Below the pieces are notes generated by a model that was not told where the DNA came from, ran no database searches, and saw only the letters and a list, made by a program, of their open reading frames with translations. The translations under genes were made by a program, and so were the position numbers. Below, piece by piece: positions 26,061 to 34,200 of a DNA stretch of 64,000 nucleotides; the stretch's first letter is position 1, and each line of letters opens with the position of its first letter. Where the stretch lies: positions 1 through 64,000 of the forward strand of contig JAOTWF010000003.1 of NCBI GenBank assembly GCA_029863005.1, given 5' to 3'. The DNA comes from Gammaproteobacteria bacterium. Lineage in GTDB: Bacteria; Pseudomonadota; Gammaproteobacteria; Acidiferrobacterales; Sulfurifustaceae.

Positions 26061-26420
26061 GTGGAAATATTCAAAATCTTCACCATCGAGGCGGCGCACC
26101 TGTTGCCAAATGTCCCGGATAATCACAAGTGCCGGCGGTTGCACGGGCATTCCTTCCACATTGAGATTCACGTTAAGGGACCGGTACAGGAGAATCTCGG
26201 CTGGATCATGGACTTTGCCGACTTGTCACGGGTCTTCCAACCGATCCATGAACAACTCGATCATCGTTACTTGAACGAGATTGAAGGTCTACAGAATCCC
26301 ACCAGCGAAAACCTGGCTCGCTGGATCTGGCGGAAACTTAAACCCACTTTGCCGGTACTTTCCAAAGTGATCGTTCGGGAAACTTGCACGGCCGGATGTG
26401 TCTATCAGGGAGAAGGGTAA
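26061..26420 (+). CDS. queD: 6-carboxy-5,6,7,8-tetrahydropterin synthase
   Basis: A 119-residue QueD. The zinc site histidines are in FTIEAAHLL and LHGHSFHIEIHV; MDFADLSRVFQPIHEQLDHRYLNE and NPTSENLARWIW are signature segments. QueD makes 6-carboxytetrahydropterin, the second step toward preQ0 and queuosine. The GTG at 26061 gives the canonical METFKIF-type start. It fits functionally with queA and tgt later in the window. The carboxylesterase gene follows within eight bases. Confidence 0.92.
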   Translation: MEIFKIFTIEAAHLLPNVPDNHKCRRLHGHSFHIEIHVKGPVQENLGWIMDFADLSRVFQPIHEQLDHRYLNEIEGLQNPTSENLARWIWRKLKPTLPVLSKVIVRETCTAGCVYQGEG

Positions 26421-26427
26421 ACTGGGA

Positions 26428-27123
26428 ATGGATGTGTCGCCGCGCGAGGAGCCTGCCATTGAACGGCAAACGGGGCAACTGCCCACGGCCAGCGTCATCT
26501 GGCTGCACGGCTTGGGGGCGGACGGCCATGATTTTGAGAGTCTGGTGCCAGAATTGCATTTGCCCATTTCGCCAGCATGGCGATTCGTATTCCCGCATGC
26601 GCCCTATCGCCCGGTGACCCTCAATGGCGGTTATGTGATGCGCGCCTGGTATGACATTGCCATGTCGGAGAGCGGGTTCGAGCAGAAAATCGAGCACATT
26701 CGTGAGTCTGTTGCAATCCTTCAAGGCCTGATCGAAACCGAAATGCGGCGTGGCATGGCGAGTGAACGAATCGTGCTCGCGGGATTTTCCCAGGGAGCTG
26801 CGATTGCACTGCACACCGGTCTGCGTTATTCCAGCCGTCTTGCCGGTATACTGTCACTTTCTGCACCCGTCCCTTATTTGGACAACCTGCTGGCTGAAAT
26901 CCATCCGGCGAACGCTTCCATTCCGGTATTCATGGCGCACGGTACCGACGATCAGATGATTCCGTTTGAGCTCGCACAGCAAGCCATCAGGCGAATGCAA
27001 TCACACGGTCTTAATTTGGAGTGGCACACTTATGCCATGGGGCATTCCGTGGCCCCGGAGGAGATCCGGGCCATCGCCCGATGGCTGATGCGTATCATCG
27101 GGGAAAAAGAACGAAGCGATTGA
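26428..27123 (+). CDS. Carboxylesterase/phospholipase family hydrolase
   Basis: A 231-residue alpha/beta hydrolase of the carboxylesterase/thioesterase I family. VIWLHGLGADGHDFESLVPEL is the conserved start, FPHAPYRPVTLNGGYVMRAWYD the mid motif, and the nucleophile is in AGFSQGAAIAL. The acid is in HGTDDQMIPF and the histidine in YAMGHSVAPEEI, so the triad is complete. Length and motifs match bacterial EstA/EstB-type carboxylesterases. Physiological substrate unknown. Confidence 0.9.
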   Translation: MDVSPREEPAIERQTGQLPTASVIWLHGLGADGHDFESLVPELHLPISPAWRFVFPHAPYRPVTLNGGYVMRAWYDIAMSESGFEQKIEHIRESVAILQGLIETEMRRGMASERIVLAGFSQGAAIALHTGLRYSSRLAGILSLSAPVPYLDNLLAEIHPANASIPVFMAHGTDDQMIPFELAQQAIRRMQSHGLNLEWHTYAMGHSVAPEEIRAIARWLMRIIGEKERSD

Positions 27124-27297
27124 AACAAAGACGGTGTAATACCCCGAAAAGTCTGGAATTTATCGCCATTTTGCACCGCAATGGGGCAGAATGTGATCCT
27201 TCACAGGCCGAAAAATACTACTAGACTTAGGACTAAGTGCCGCCACCGGAGAACATCGATGGCGTTTCTTTGTGACAGTAAAAAAAGGAGAAGTTAA

Positions 27298-27957
27298 GTG
27301 GTCATCCTAAAAGAATCGCCGCGTGATTGGGGGCTTGTGGGTGTTGTTATTCTGCTTAGTATCGGTGCCAATCTTCCCGATGCGTGGACGGCGTGGATCA
27401 GTTTCGATCGCCGCTATTTGCTGGGTGGTCTGATCGCCGTTATTGCGGTGGCGCTGGTCCGATATCTCAAATTCACCCTCATTCTGGTAATCGTTGCCCT
27501 GGCGGCCGGCGCCAACGTGCCTGAGGACATCGCCAAGGAATTCGGCATTGACCCACAGGTCAGCTTGCTCGGGCTGGTAGCGATGATTGTCATTTCGCTC
27601 AGCAACCGTCTGCTCAAACTGCCGACCGGACTTGAAAAAAGTGGACGCTCAAAAACAGCCCACGGTGCCGCAGCCTTGTTTACCGCTATTCTTAAAGGAC
27701 GCATAGCCGTGGTTCAGTCATTGCTGAACCAGGGCGTGAATGTGAACGTGCGAACCGTCAGCGGCAAGACCCCTTTGATGGCGGCGGCTTACAAGGGCTA
27801 CAGCGATATTGTGCAGATGTTGCTCGAAAACGGGGCGGACTTGGCATCGACAGACGGCCGTGGCGACACCGCGGTGAAAATTGCCGAGCGGGGTGGCTAC
27901 ACGCGAATCGTGGAACTGCTGAAGAAAGGACCCACCACGACCGCGACGACGCCGTAA
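27298..27957 (+). CDS. Membrane protein with C-terminal ankyrin repeats
   Basis: A 219-residue protein with hydrophobic segments at about 12-28, 40-55, 58-75 and 88-102, then ankyrin repeats from about residue 120. Repeat motifs are ALFTAILKGRIAVVQSLLNQGV, GKTPLMAAAYKGYSDIVQMLLENGAD and GDTAVKIAERGGYTRIVELLKKG. The start is GTG at 27298 with an AAGGAG site seven bases before it. The ankyrin part probably faces the cytoplasm to bind a partner. A strong terminator follows, so it appears to be the last gene of its unit. Confidence 0.83.
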   Translation: MVILKESPRDWGLVGVVILLSIGANLPDAWTAWISFDRRYLLGGLIAVIAVALVRYLKFTLILVIVALAAGANVPEDIAKEFGIDPQVSLLGLVAMIVISLSNRLLKLPTGLEKSGRSKTAHGAAALFTAILKGRIAVVQSLLNQGVNVNVRTVSGKTPLMAAAYKGYSDIVQMLLENGADLASTDGRGDTAVKIAERGGYTRIVELLKKGPTTTATTP

Positions 27958-27980
27958 ATCCGTGTGATCCAGAACCCAAG

Positions 27981-28009
27981 AGGCCCCCGATGGGGCCTTC
28001 TTTGTTTTT
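27981..28009 (+). terminator. Intrinsic terminator of the ankyrin gene
   Basis: A seven-base-pair GC-rich stem (AGGCCCC with GGGGCCT) closes a four-base loop and is followed by TCTTTGTTTTT. The position is 23 bases after the ankyrin stop codon. Confidence 0.85.
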
Positions 28010-28021
28010 GGCGCTCCCAAG
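28009..28021. repeat. Direct repeat of the tRNA-Glu 3' end
   Basis: TGGCGCTCCCAAG here is identical to 28141-28153, which is the 3' terminus (including CCA) of the tRNA-Glu gene. The copies are 132 bases apart and flank a small hairpin-bearing segment. Duplicated tRNA 3' ends are a typical scar of integration or of lost tandem tRNA copies. Confidence 0.6.
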
Positions 28022-28037
28022 CGAATGAAACGGAGTT

Positions 28038-28068
28038 ATCGCAAAGACATTGAACGTGACTTTGCGAT
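28038..28068. repeat. Perfect nine-base inverted repeat downstream of tRNA-Glu
   Basis: ATCGCAAAG (28038-28046) and CTTTGCGAT (28060-28068) can form a nine-base-pair stem with a 13-base loop. It lies inside the segment bounded by the two copies of the tRNA 3' end. It may process or protect the tRNA transcript 3' end; no T run follows on the minus strand. Confidence 0.5.
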
Positions 28069-28140
28069 GTTGAACGCTCGCACAGGGTTATGCGGGCCGG
28101 GGTCATTCGAAGTTTCAGGATATCGCGAGGGACGGAAGGA

Positions 28141-28216
28141 TGGCGCTCCCAAGGGGATTCGAACCCCTGTTACCGGCGTGAGAGGCCAGCGTCCTAGGCC
28201 ACTAGACGATGGGAGC
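28141..28216 (-). tRNA. tRNA-Glu (anticodon CTC)
   Basis: A 76-base gene including encoded CCA. The seven-base-pair acceptor stem pairs GCTCCCA with TGGGAGC; the T arm has GGTTCGAATCC. The anticodon stem CTGGC/GCCGG closes the loop CTCTCAC with anticodon CTC, which reads GAG codons. The sequence is close to gammaproteobacterial tRNA-Glu. A near-consensus promoter lies upstream on the minus strand. Confidence 0.95.
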
Positions 28217-28253
28217 GTTGGGGATTGGTGCGCGTGGCACCGAAAGCGGTGTT

Positions 28254-28282
28254 ATTATACGTGCCGCCCGGCAAAGCACCAA
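28254..28282 (-). promoter_or_regulatory. Promoter of tRNA-Glu
   Basis: On the minus strand a perfect TATAAT (28254-28259) is preceded by 17 bases and TTGGTG (28277-28282). The -10 ends 37 bases before the mature tRNA 5' end. The promoter points away from pcnB. Confidence 0.65.
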
Positions 28283-28334
28283 CAGACTGCAGGGATTCCC
28301 ACCATTGGCTTTGTTACGGACAGGTGAAAAAACG

Positions 28335-29681
28335 ATTAACAATCCCGTTATCATTCCGCGCGATCAGCACATCATCACGCGCGCACAAATCAGCGAAAAT
28401 GCCCTCAAGGTTCTGAACCGTCTGAAAGATGCCGGCTGCGCTAGCTTGCTAGTCGGCGGATGCGTGCGCGATCTTATGCTGGGGCGCGAGCCTAAGGATT
28501 TCGATGTTGTCACCGATGCGCGCCCCGAGCAGATCCGGAAATTGTTCCACAATGCGCGGGTAATCGGCCGGCGCTTTCGTCTGGTGCATGTGCGATTCGG
28601 GAGGGACATTATCGAAGTCGCCACCTTCCGGGCCATTCCCCGAGATATTTCAGAAGAAGCCCTTTCGATGGAGGAAGAGGCAGTCACCGGGGAGGACGAG
28701 CACAACACACCGGCGGATGTTTTTGACCACAATGTCTTCGGTTCTCAGGAAGAGGATGCCTTACGCCGCGATTTTACCGTCAATGCCCTGTATTACGACA
28801 TCCATGACTTCAGTGTCATCGATTACGTCGGAGGCGTGCCGGATCTCAAAGGCGGTATATTGCGGGTTATCGGCGATCCCGAAGCGCGCTACCGCGAAGA
28901 CCCGGTGCGCATGCTGCGCGCCGTGCGTTTTGCCGCGAAACTCGGATTCAAGCTCGAGGATAAAACCGCCGCGCCCATACGTCAGCTTGCGCCCTTGCTG
29001 GCTTCCGTGTCACCGGCGCGAATGTTCGAGGAGGTTTTAAAGCTCTTTCATGGTGGCTACGCGCTCGAAACCTATGAGTTACTCCGGCATTACGGGCTGT
29101 TTCAATATCTGTTCCCGCTTACGGAAAAGAGTCTTGAGCACGAAGAAGGGGGATTCCCGGTAACGCTGGTACCGCGCGCGCTGGCCAATACCGACGCACG
29201 CGTGAATGACAACAAGCCGGTGACACCGGCGTTCCTGTTTGCCGCCATGCTCTGGGAACCGGTGCGGGAGCAAATGGGCGAATATATTCTTCGCGGAATG
29301 AATGGCCACGACGCCATGTTTCGCGCCGCGGATTATGTGCTGCGCGAACAACTGCGTCACGTCACCATTCCCAAACGATTCAGCGTTCCCATGCGAGAAA
29401 TTTGGAGCATGCAGGGCCGCCTGGATCGGCGCGCCGGTCAGCAGGCTTTCCGCCTGTTCGAACACAAACGTTTTCGCGCGGCCTATGATTTTCTCCTCTT
29501 ACGGGTCGAAATCGGCGAGGCCGATCAGGCGTTGGCCGACTGGTGGACACGCTTCCAGACCGTTGGGGAGAATGATCGTCGTGCCATGGTGACAGACATC
29601 GCACCGTCCGGAACAGGCGGGAAGCGTCGCCGCCGCCGTCGACGGCGTTCACCGTCGGGCCAGGCACCAAGCCATGGATAG
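28335..29681 (+). CDS. pcnB: Poly(A) polymerase PcnB, apparent ATT start
   Basis: About 448 residues of poly(A) polymerase I, which adds 3' tails that promote RNA decay. The nucleotidyltransferase core has LLVGGCVRDLMLGREPKDFDVV with the catalytic Asp pair, RRFRLVHVRFG, RRDFTVNALYYD and REDPVRMLRAVRFAAKLGF. The basic, arginine-rich tail is also typical. No in-frame ATG or GTG lies near the expected start; the only in-frame ATG (28209) is inside tRNA-Glu. An ATT at 28335, eight bases after AGGTG, gives the expected N-terminus. E. coli pcnB is known to use AUU. TTG codons at 28305 or 28311 are alternatives. Confidence 0.9.
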   Translation: MNNPVIIPRDQHIITRAQISENALKVLNRLKDAGCASLLVGGCVRDLMLGREPKDFDVVTDARPEQIRKLFHNARVIGRRFRLVHVRFGRDIIEVATFRAIPRDISEEALSMEEEAVTGEDEHNTPADVFDHNVFGSQEEDALRRDFTVNALYYDIHDFSVIDYVGGVPDLKGGILRVIGDPEARYREDPVRMLRAVRFAAKLGFKLEDKTAAPIRQLAPLLASVSPARMFEEVLKLFHGGYALETYELLRHYGLFQYLFPLTEKSLEHEEGGFPVTLVPRALANTDARVNDNKPVTPAFLFAAMLWEPVREQMGEYILRGMNGHDAMFRAADYVLREQLRHVTIPKRFSVPMREIWSMQGRLDRRAGQQAFRLFEHKRFRAAYDFLLLRVEIGEADQALADWWTRFQTVGENDRRAMVTDIAPSGTGGKRRRRRRRRSPSGQAPSHG

Positions 29682-30183
29682 GTCGCCAGAGAATCCAGTG
29701 CTCGCGTATATCGGCTTAGGAAGCAACCTAGATGATCCTTTTATGCATTTGCGTTCTGGTGTGGCGGCGTTGATGCAGCTTCATCAGACTCGTGTTGAAT
29801 TGTGTTCTTCCCTTTACCGCACCAGCCCCGTTGGCAATCAGGACCAACCGGATTTCATCAACGCCGTTTGCCGTGTGCACACTGGCCAGACTCCTGCCAC
29901 GCTCATGCAATACTTGCTGCAAATCGAGCGCGCTCACGGACGTGTGCGGGAGGGAGAAAAGGGTGGTCCGCGCACGCTGGATCTCGATTTACTGCTTTAT
30001 GGGAGCCGGGTGATAGAAACGGAGGATTTGATGGTGCCTCATCCGAGACTCCACGAACGCGCCTTCGTCCTGTATCCTTTGCACGAAATTGAGCCATATC
30101 TGATCATTCCGGGAAAGGGAGCCTTGCGAACATTGCTCGCCAATTGTACCGATCAGCGGGTAGAAAAAGTGGCTGTCGTTTAA
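29674..30183 (+). CDS. folK: 2-amino-4-hydroxy-6-hydroxymethyldihydropteridine pyrophosphokinase
   Basis: A 169-residue FolK, which transfers pyrophosphate from ATP in folate synthesis. YIGLGSNLDDP, SSLYRTSPVGNQDQPDFINAVC and the signature GGPRTLDLDLLLYG are all present, as is MVPHPRLHERAFVLYPL. It overlaps the end of pcnB by eight bases; the pcnB-folK-panBC order is typical of gammaproteobacteria. Confidence 0.95.
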   Translation: MDRSPENPVLAYIGLGSNLDDPFMHLRSGVAALMQLHQTRVELCSSLYRTSPVGNQDQPDFINAVCRVHTGQTPATLMQYLLQIERAHGRVREGEKGGPRTLDLDLLLYGSRVIETEDLMVPHPRLHERAFVLYPLHEIEPYLIIPGKGALRTLLANCTDQRVEKVAVV

Positions 30184-30216
30184 CAAGGTATTGCTCTCAG
30201 ATAAAATCTTCTGCAC

Positions 30217-30867
30217 ATGAACAACGAAAATCCGGGTTATGTCGTCGTGGAGGGCCCAATCGGGGTCGGCAAGACCAGCCTTGCCGTTCGCCTATCGGAA
30301 ATCTTTGGTGCCAAGCCTCTGCTCGAACACCCGGAAGAAAACCCCTTTCTTGAGCGATTTTACCAGGCACGCAAAGCGTATGCCCTGCCAACACAGTTGT
30401 ACTTTCTGTTTCAGCGCGCACGCCAGATCGAGCAGATCAAACAAAGTGATATGTTCAGCAGCGGCTATGTATCGGATTTTCTTCTCGATAAGGACAAGCT
30501 GTTTGCGCGGGCCAACCTGGATGACGATGAGCTGCGCCTGTATGAACAAGTGTATTCCCAGATGAGCCTGAACCTGCCAATACCGGACCTCGTGATTTAC
30601 CTGCAAGCACCAGTCGAGGTGCTGCATGAGCGAGTGCGCCGCCGTGGTGTCGAATACGAGCGGCTCATTGAGCGCGATTACCTGCAAACTCTCGTGGAGG
30701 CGTATACCCAGTTCTTTCACCATTACACGGCCGCGCCCCTGCTCGTCGTCAATGCCGAGCGAATCAACATCGTGGAACGCGAAGCGGATTTCCAGACCTT
30801 GCTGTCCCACATTCGCAAGATCCGCAGTGGTCGCCATTTCTTCAATCCCCTTGCCGCCAATCTGTGA
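30217..30867 (+). CDS. Deoxynucleoside kinase family protein
   Basis: A 216-residue P-loop kinase. The ATP site is VEGPIGVGKTSLA near residues 12-24; FQRARQIEQI, GYVSDFLLDKDKLFA and the lid region VRRRGVEYERLIERDYL follow the deoxyadenosine/deoxyguanosine kinase pattern. It would salvage deoxynucleosides. The gene lies between folK and panB, a frequent position in gammaproteobacteria. Its end overlaps the panB GTG start by four bases. Substrate preference cannot be read from sequence. Confidence 0.88.
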   Translation: MNNENPGYVVVEGPIGVGKTSLAVRLSEIFGAKPLLEHPEENPFLERFYQARKAYALPTQLYFLFQRARQIEQIKQSDMFSSGYVSDFLLDKDKLFARANLDDDELRLYEQVYSQMSLNLPIPDLVIYLQAPVEVLHERVRRRGVEYERLIERDYLQTLVEAYTQFFHHYTAAPLLVVNAERINIVEREADFQTLLSHIRKIRSGRHFFNPLAANL

Positions 30868-31670
30868 AGCCGGTCACGACTTTTACCCTCCGGGAAATGA
30901 AGCGCCAAGGCGAGAAGATCACTTGCCTGACGGCTTACGATTACAGTTTTGCGAGCCTGCTAGACCATGCCGGAATCGACATGGTGATGATCGGGGATTC
31001 ACTCGGGATGGTCATGCAGGGTCACGACTCTACGCTGCCGGTCAGTGTCGCCGACATGGTGTATCACAGCCGTTGCGTGGCGCGTGGGGTGAGGCGTGCC
31101 CTGATCATCGCGGACATGCCGTTCATGAGTTATCAGCAGAGTCCGTCACATGCCTTTGCCTCGGCGGGCCGGCTGATGCAAAAAGGCGGCGCGCAAGTGG
31201 TGAAGTTGGAAGGTGGTGAGCCAATGGCGGAAACTGTGCAGTTTCTGGTTGATCGCGGCATTCCCGTGTGTGCGCACTTGGGGCTGACGCCGCAATCCGT
31301 GCATCAACTGGGGGGGTATCGCGTGCAGGGGCGCGAGACCACAACGGCGGAACGAATTCAGCGTGACGCAAAGCTTCTGCAACAGGCCGGTGCTTCGCTC
31401 CTGGTGCTCGAAGCAGTGCCAACCGAGCTCGCCAAAGCCATCACTTCAGATTTGGAGATTCCCACCATCGGTATTGGTGCAGGCCCAAACTGCGACGGTC
31501 AGGTCCTGGTGTTGCAGGACATGCTCGGGGTTTATCCGCGGCCCAGTCCCAAATTCTCCCGAAATTTCATGGAGGGCGCCAACAGCATCGAGGCCGCCGT
31601 CAGGGCTTACATCGAAGCCGTCAAGACCGGCAAGTTCCCGGCCCCGGAGCATAGCTTTTCTTCTTCATGA
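30864..31670 (+). CDS. panB: 3-methyl-2-oxobutanoate hydroxymethyltransferase
   Basis: A 268-residue PanB, the first committed step of pantothenate synthesis. ITCLTAYDYSFASLLDHAGID, MIGDSLGMVMQGHDSTLPV and VVKLEGG are typical; QGRETTTAERI and GIGAGPNCDGQVLVLQDMLG are close to E. coli. The start is GTG overlapping the kinase stop. Its own stop overlaps the panC start (ATGA), so panB and panC are coupled. Confidence 0.96.
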   Translation: MKPVTTFTLREMKRQGEKITCLTAYDYSFASLLDHAGIDMVMIGDSLGMVMQGHDSTLPVSVADMVYHSRCVARGVRRALIIADMPFMSYQQSPSHAFASAGRLMQKGGAQVVKLEGGEPMAETVQFLVDRGIPVCAHLGLTPQSVHQLGGYRVQGRETTTAERIQRDAKLLQQAGASLLVLEAVPTELAKAITSDLEIPTIGIGAGPNCDGQVLVLQDMLGVYPRPSPKFSRNFMEGANSIEAAVRAYIEAVKTGKFPAPEHSFSSS

Positions 31671-32521
31671 TCACGGTCGAAACTGTCGCCAGTCTTCGGG
31701 ATCAGGTTGCGCGGTTCCGCCAAAACGGGAAACGCATTGCTTTCGTGCCGACCATGGGCAATTTGCATGCCGGGCATGTGCGTCTCATGCAGGAAGCTCG
31801 CCGCCATGCACCGGTAGTGGTGGCGAGTATTTACGTCAATCCGCTTCAGTTCGGGGAAAATGAGGATTTCAATTCCTATCCACGCACCCCCTCCCATGAC
31901 AAGGTGGCGCTGCTTTCCGCCGGTGTTGACATGCTGTTCAAACCGGCGGAATCCGAGATCTATCCACGCGGGAAAACCGCGCAAACATTCGTCGAAACCC
32001 CGGGCCTGAGCGAAGATCTGTGCGGCGCATTCCGCCCCGGGCATTTCCGTGGCGTCGCCACGGTGGTGAACCGTCTCTTCAATCTGGTTATGCCCGATGT
32101 CGCCATTTTCGGCAAGAAAGACTATCAGCAATGGCTCATTGTCCGTCTCATGACGGCCGATCTCGGTCTGCCGGTGGAAATCCTCGGGGTGGATACGGTG
32201 CGCGAACCGGATGGCCTCGCGCTTAGCTCACGCAACCATTACCTCTCGTCGGATGAACGGAATCTTGCACCACGGTTGTACGAAACACTTGTTACTTTGC
32301 GTGATCGTATCTGCGAGAAAAATATGGGATTCGACACCGTGGAGGAAAACGCCATCGTGGAGCTGGAGGAAAGCGGTTTTCGCCCGGAATATGTCAGCGT
32401 GCGGCGACAGTCGGACCTGCAAAAGCCGATTCCGGATGACCGCCAACTCGTGGCACTGGCTGCTGCTTGGCTGGGGAAGACGCGCCTCATCGATAATATT
32501 GAATTCGAACTGAAATCCTGA
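31667..32521 (+). CDS. panC: Pantothenate synthetase
   Basis: A 284-residue PanC, which joins pantoate and beta-alanine through a pantoyl adenylate. FVPTMGNLHAGHVRLMQEAR holds the HIGH-type motif; YVNPLQFGENEDFNSYPRT, FGKKDYQQWLIVRLM and LALSSRNHYLSSDER are signatures. It overlaps panB by four bases; panD follows after a 50-base gap. Full-length and ordinary. Confidence 0.96.
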   Translation: MITVETVASLRDQVARFRQNGKRIAFVPTMGNLHAGHVRLMQEARRHAPVVVASIYVNPLQFGENEDFNSYPRTPSHDKVALLSAGVDMLFKPAESEIYPRGKTAQTFVETPGLSEDLCGAFRPGHFRGVATVVNRLFNLVMPDVAIFGKKDYQQWLIVRLMTADLGLPVEILGVDTVREPDGLALSSRNHYLSSDERNLAPRLYETLVTLRDRICEKNMGFDTVEENAIVELEESGFRPEYVSVRRQSDLQKPIPDDRQLVALAAAWLGKTRLIDNIEFELKS

Positions 32522-32571
32522 TTTGAAACCGGACTGTATAGGCCCGATAATAGAAAACAGCCGGAGGTCCC

Positions 32572-32952
32572 ATGCGACGTATTATGCTCAAATCCAAGTT
32601 GCACCGCGTAACCGTCACGCATTCCGAGCCCGATTATGAGGGTTCGGTGGCGATTGACGGACGCCTGCTGGACGCTGCGGATATCCGCGAGTACGAACGC
32701 ATTGAGGTCTACAATTTGACGAACGGAGAGCGTTTCGCCACCTACGCCATCCGCGCTGAAGAGGGATCAGGCATTATTTCGGTGAACGGTGCCGCTTCGC
32801 ACAAGGCCGCGCCCGGGGATATTGCCATCCTTTGTGCCTACGCGGAGCTGGAGGAAAAAGAGCTGCCTGCCTTCAAACCGCGATTGGTCTACGTCAACAG
32901 CCACAACCACATCACTCACACCCGCCATTCCATCCCGGTCCAGGTTGCCTAG
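32572..32952 (+). CDS. panD: Aspartate 1-decarboxylase proenzyme
   Basis: A 126-residue PanD, which makes beta-alanine from aspartate. The self-cleavage site Gly24-Ser25 is in YEGSVAIDG, producing the pyruvoyl cofactor. The region [11 protein letters not shown] and VDSNN-like VNSHNH near the C-terminus are conserved. A GGAGGT site precedes the ATG. With panB and panC it completes pantothenate synthesis except for PanE or IlvC. Confidence 0.95.
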   Translation: MRRIMLKSKLHRVTVTHSEPDYEGSVAIDGRLLDAADIREYERIEVYNLTNGERFATYAIRAEEGSGIISVNGAASHKAAPGDIAILCAYAELEEKELPAFKPRLVYVNSHNHITHTRHSIPVQVA

Positions 32953-33011
32953 GTTAGCCAGCGGTTGCTTCATTTTTAATTGATACCCTCTGTGGTACGT
33001 TAAGATATACA

Positions 33012-33032
33012 GGAACGCATCGCTTGCGTTCC
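33012..33032. repeat. Perfect hairpin between panD and the patatin gene
   Basis: GGAACGCA (33012-33019) and TGCGTTCC (33025-33032) form an eight-base-pair stem with a five-base loop. It has no following T run, so it may be an mRNA-end structure or leader hairpin of the patatin gene. Confidence 0.4.
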
Positions 33033-33090
33033 AGGATGCATGTAATTTGCAATCGATCTGCTTAGAATTCCTCCTCGGGTTCATATCCCT

Positions 33091-34041
33091 ATGGTAAAAC
33101 CCTCAGGCAACGGTCGCGGTATTGTGCTGGTGCTGGGCGGCGGAGGCGCCGCTGGTCTGGCGCACATCGGCGTGCTACAGGAGATATCGAAGCATGACAT
33201 CCCTGTCAAAGCCGTGGTTGGTACCAGCATTGGCGCCGAGATCGGTGCGTTCTTCGCGTCCGGCATGCCCATCGACGAACTGGTGACGCTTGCCACGGAC
33301 TTCGATTGGAAACAAACCTTGCAGCTGTTTGTCCCCGATTTGCCGGCGGGCGGACTTGTGTCCGGCAAGCGGATCATGGATTTCTTGAACACTACAATGG
33401 ACTCGCGGAATATCGAAGATCTTCCCGTGGGTTTTGCGGCGGTCACGACGGACCTTGTAACCGGGAAAGAAGTAATTTTAGATCGTGGCAGGTTGGTCGA
33501 TGCGATCCGGGCTAGCATTTCGATTCCCGGCCTGATCGCCCCGTATCAGGTTAATCAACGATGGCTTATTGACGGGGGAGTGGTCAATCCCGTACCCGTC
33601 GATGTTGCCCGCGACCGGTTCGGCGGGCCGGTGCTGGCGGTCGCGGTGCATGCGGCGGCGCTCATTCGCGGAAATAAGAAAATTTCTGCCCCGAGTGAAG
33701 AATGGCCTGCGCGCGCCAGACAATTGCTCAAACAACCCTGGATGAAACGAGCCGAGCCACTCCGAGAGTGGCTGGAAATCCAGTTGGATAATTACCAAAA
33801 GGCGCAATCGGGAAAGTCAACCTGGACGACCCGCCGCGTACTGGATCAAGCCATAAATATTACACAGGCGGAAATCGTGCGTCTGCGCACGGAAAGGAAG
33901 CCGCCTGAGTTGATGCTGGAACCAGACGTCGGTCGTATCGGATTGCTTGAGTTTTATCGCGGCAAAGAGGCGATCGCGGCAGGGCAGACGGTGGCCCGGG
34001 AAAGAATTAACGAAATAAAAGGCCTGTTGGAGACAAACTGA
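33091..34041 (+). CDS. Patatin-like phospholipase (RssA type)
   Basis: A 316-residue patatin family protein. The oxyanion motif is GGGGAAGLAHIGVLQ, the nucleophile is in GTSIGAEIGAFFASG, and the catalytic Asp is in DGGVVNPVPVD. These define a Ser-Asp dyad lipid acyl hydrolase. The C-terminal helical part (about 200-300) is basic. Similar to RssA/YchK proteins of gammaproteobacteria. No signal peptide, so it is cytoplasmic or peripherally membrane-associated. Confidence 0.9.
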   Translation: MVKPSGNGRGIVLVLGGGGAAGLAHIGVLQEISKHDIPVKAVVGTSIGAEIGAFFASGMPIDELVTLATDFDWKQTLQLFVPDLPAGGLVSGKRIMDFLNTTMDSRNIEDLPVGFAAVTTDLVTGKEVILDRGRLVDAIRASISIPGLIAPYQVNQRWLIDGGVVNPVPVDVARDRFGGPVLAVAVHAAALIRGNKKISAPSEEWPARARQLLKQPWMKRAEPLREWLEIQLDNYQKAQSGKSTWTTRRVLDQAINITQAEIVRLRTERKPPELMLEPDVGRIGLLEFYRGKEAIAAGQTVARERINEIKGLLETN

Positions 34042-34200
34042 AAGTCTGTTGAACCCCACAAGGATTGCCGCCCCCAGTTGAGTAGCTTTGTCATAGCGCG
34101 ACCAGCGGTGAGGCCGGACAGACCATTGGCCGGTTGCTATCCCGGGTCCCTTCTACTATTTGCCATAAGAGGTTTAACGATACCGGGGGGCAAAGAACAA

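Noticed and set aside
28209-28334. ATG at 28209 as pcnB start
   Set aside because: It lies within the tRNA-Glu gene on the other strand and would add over 40 residues without family similarity.
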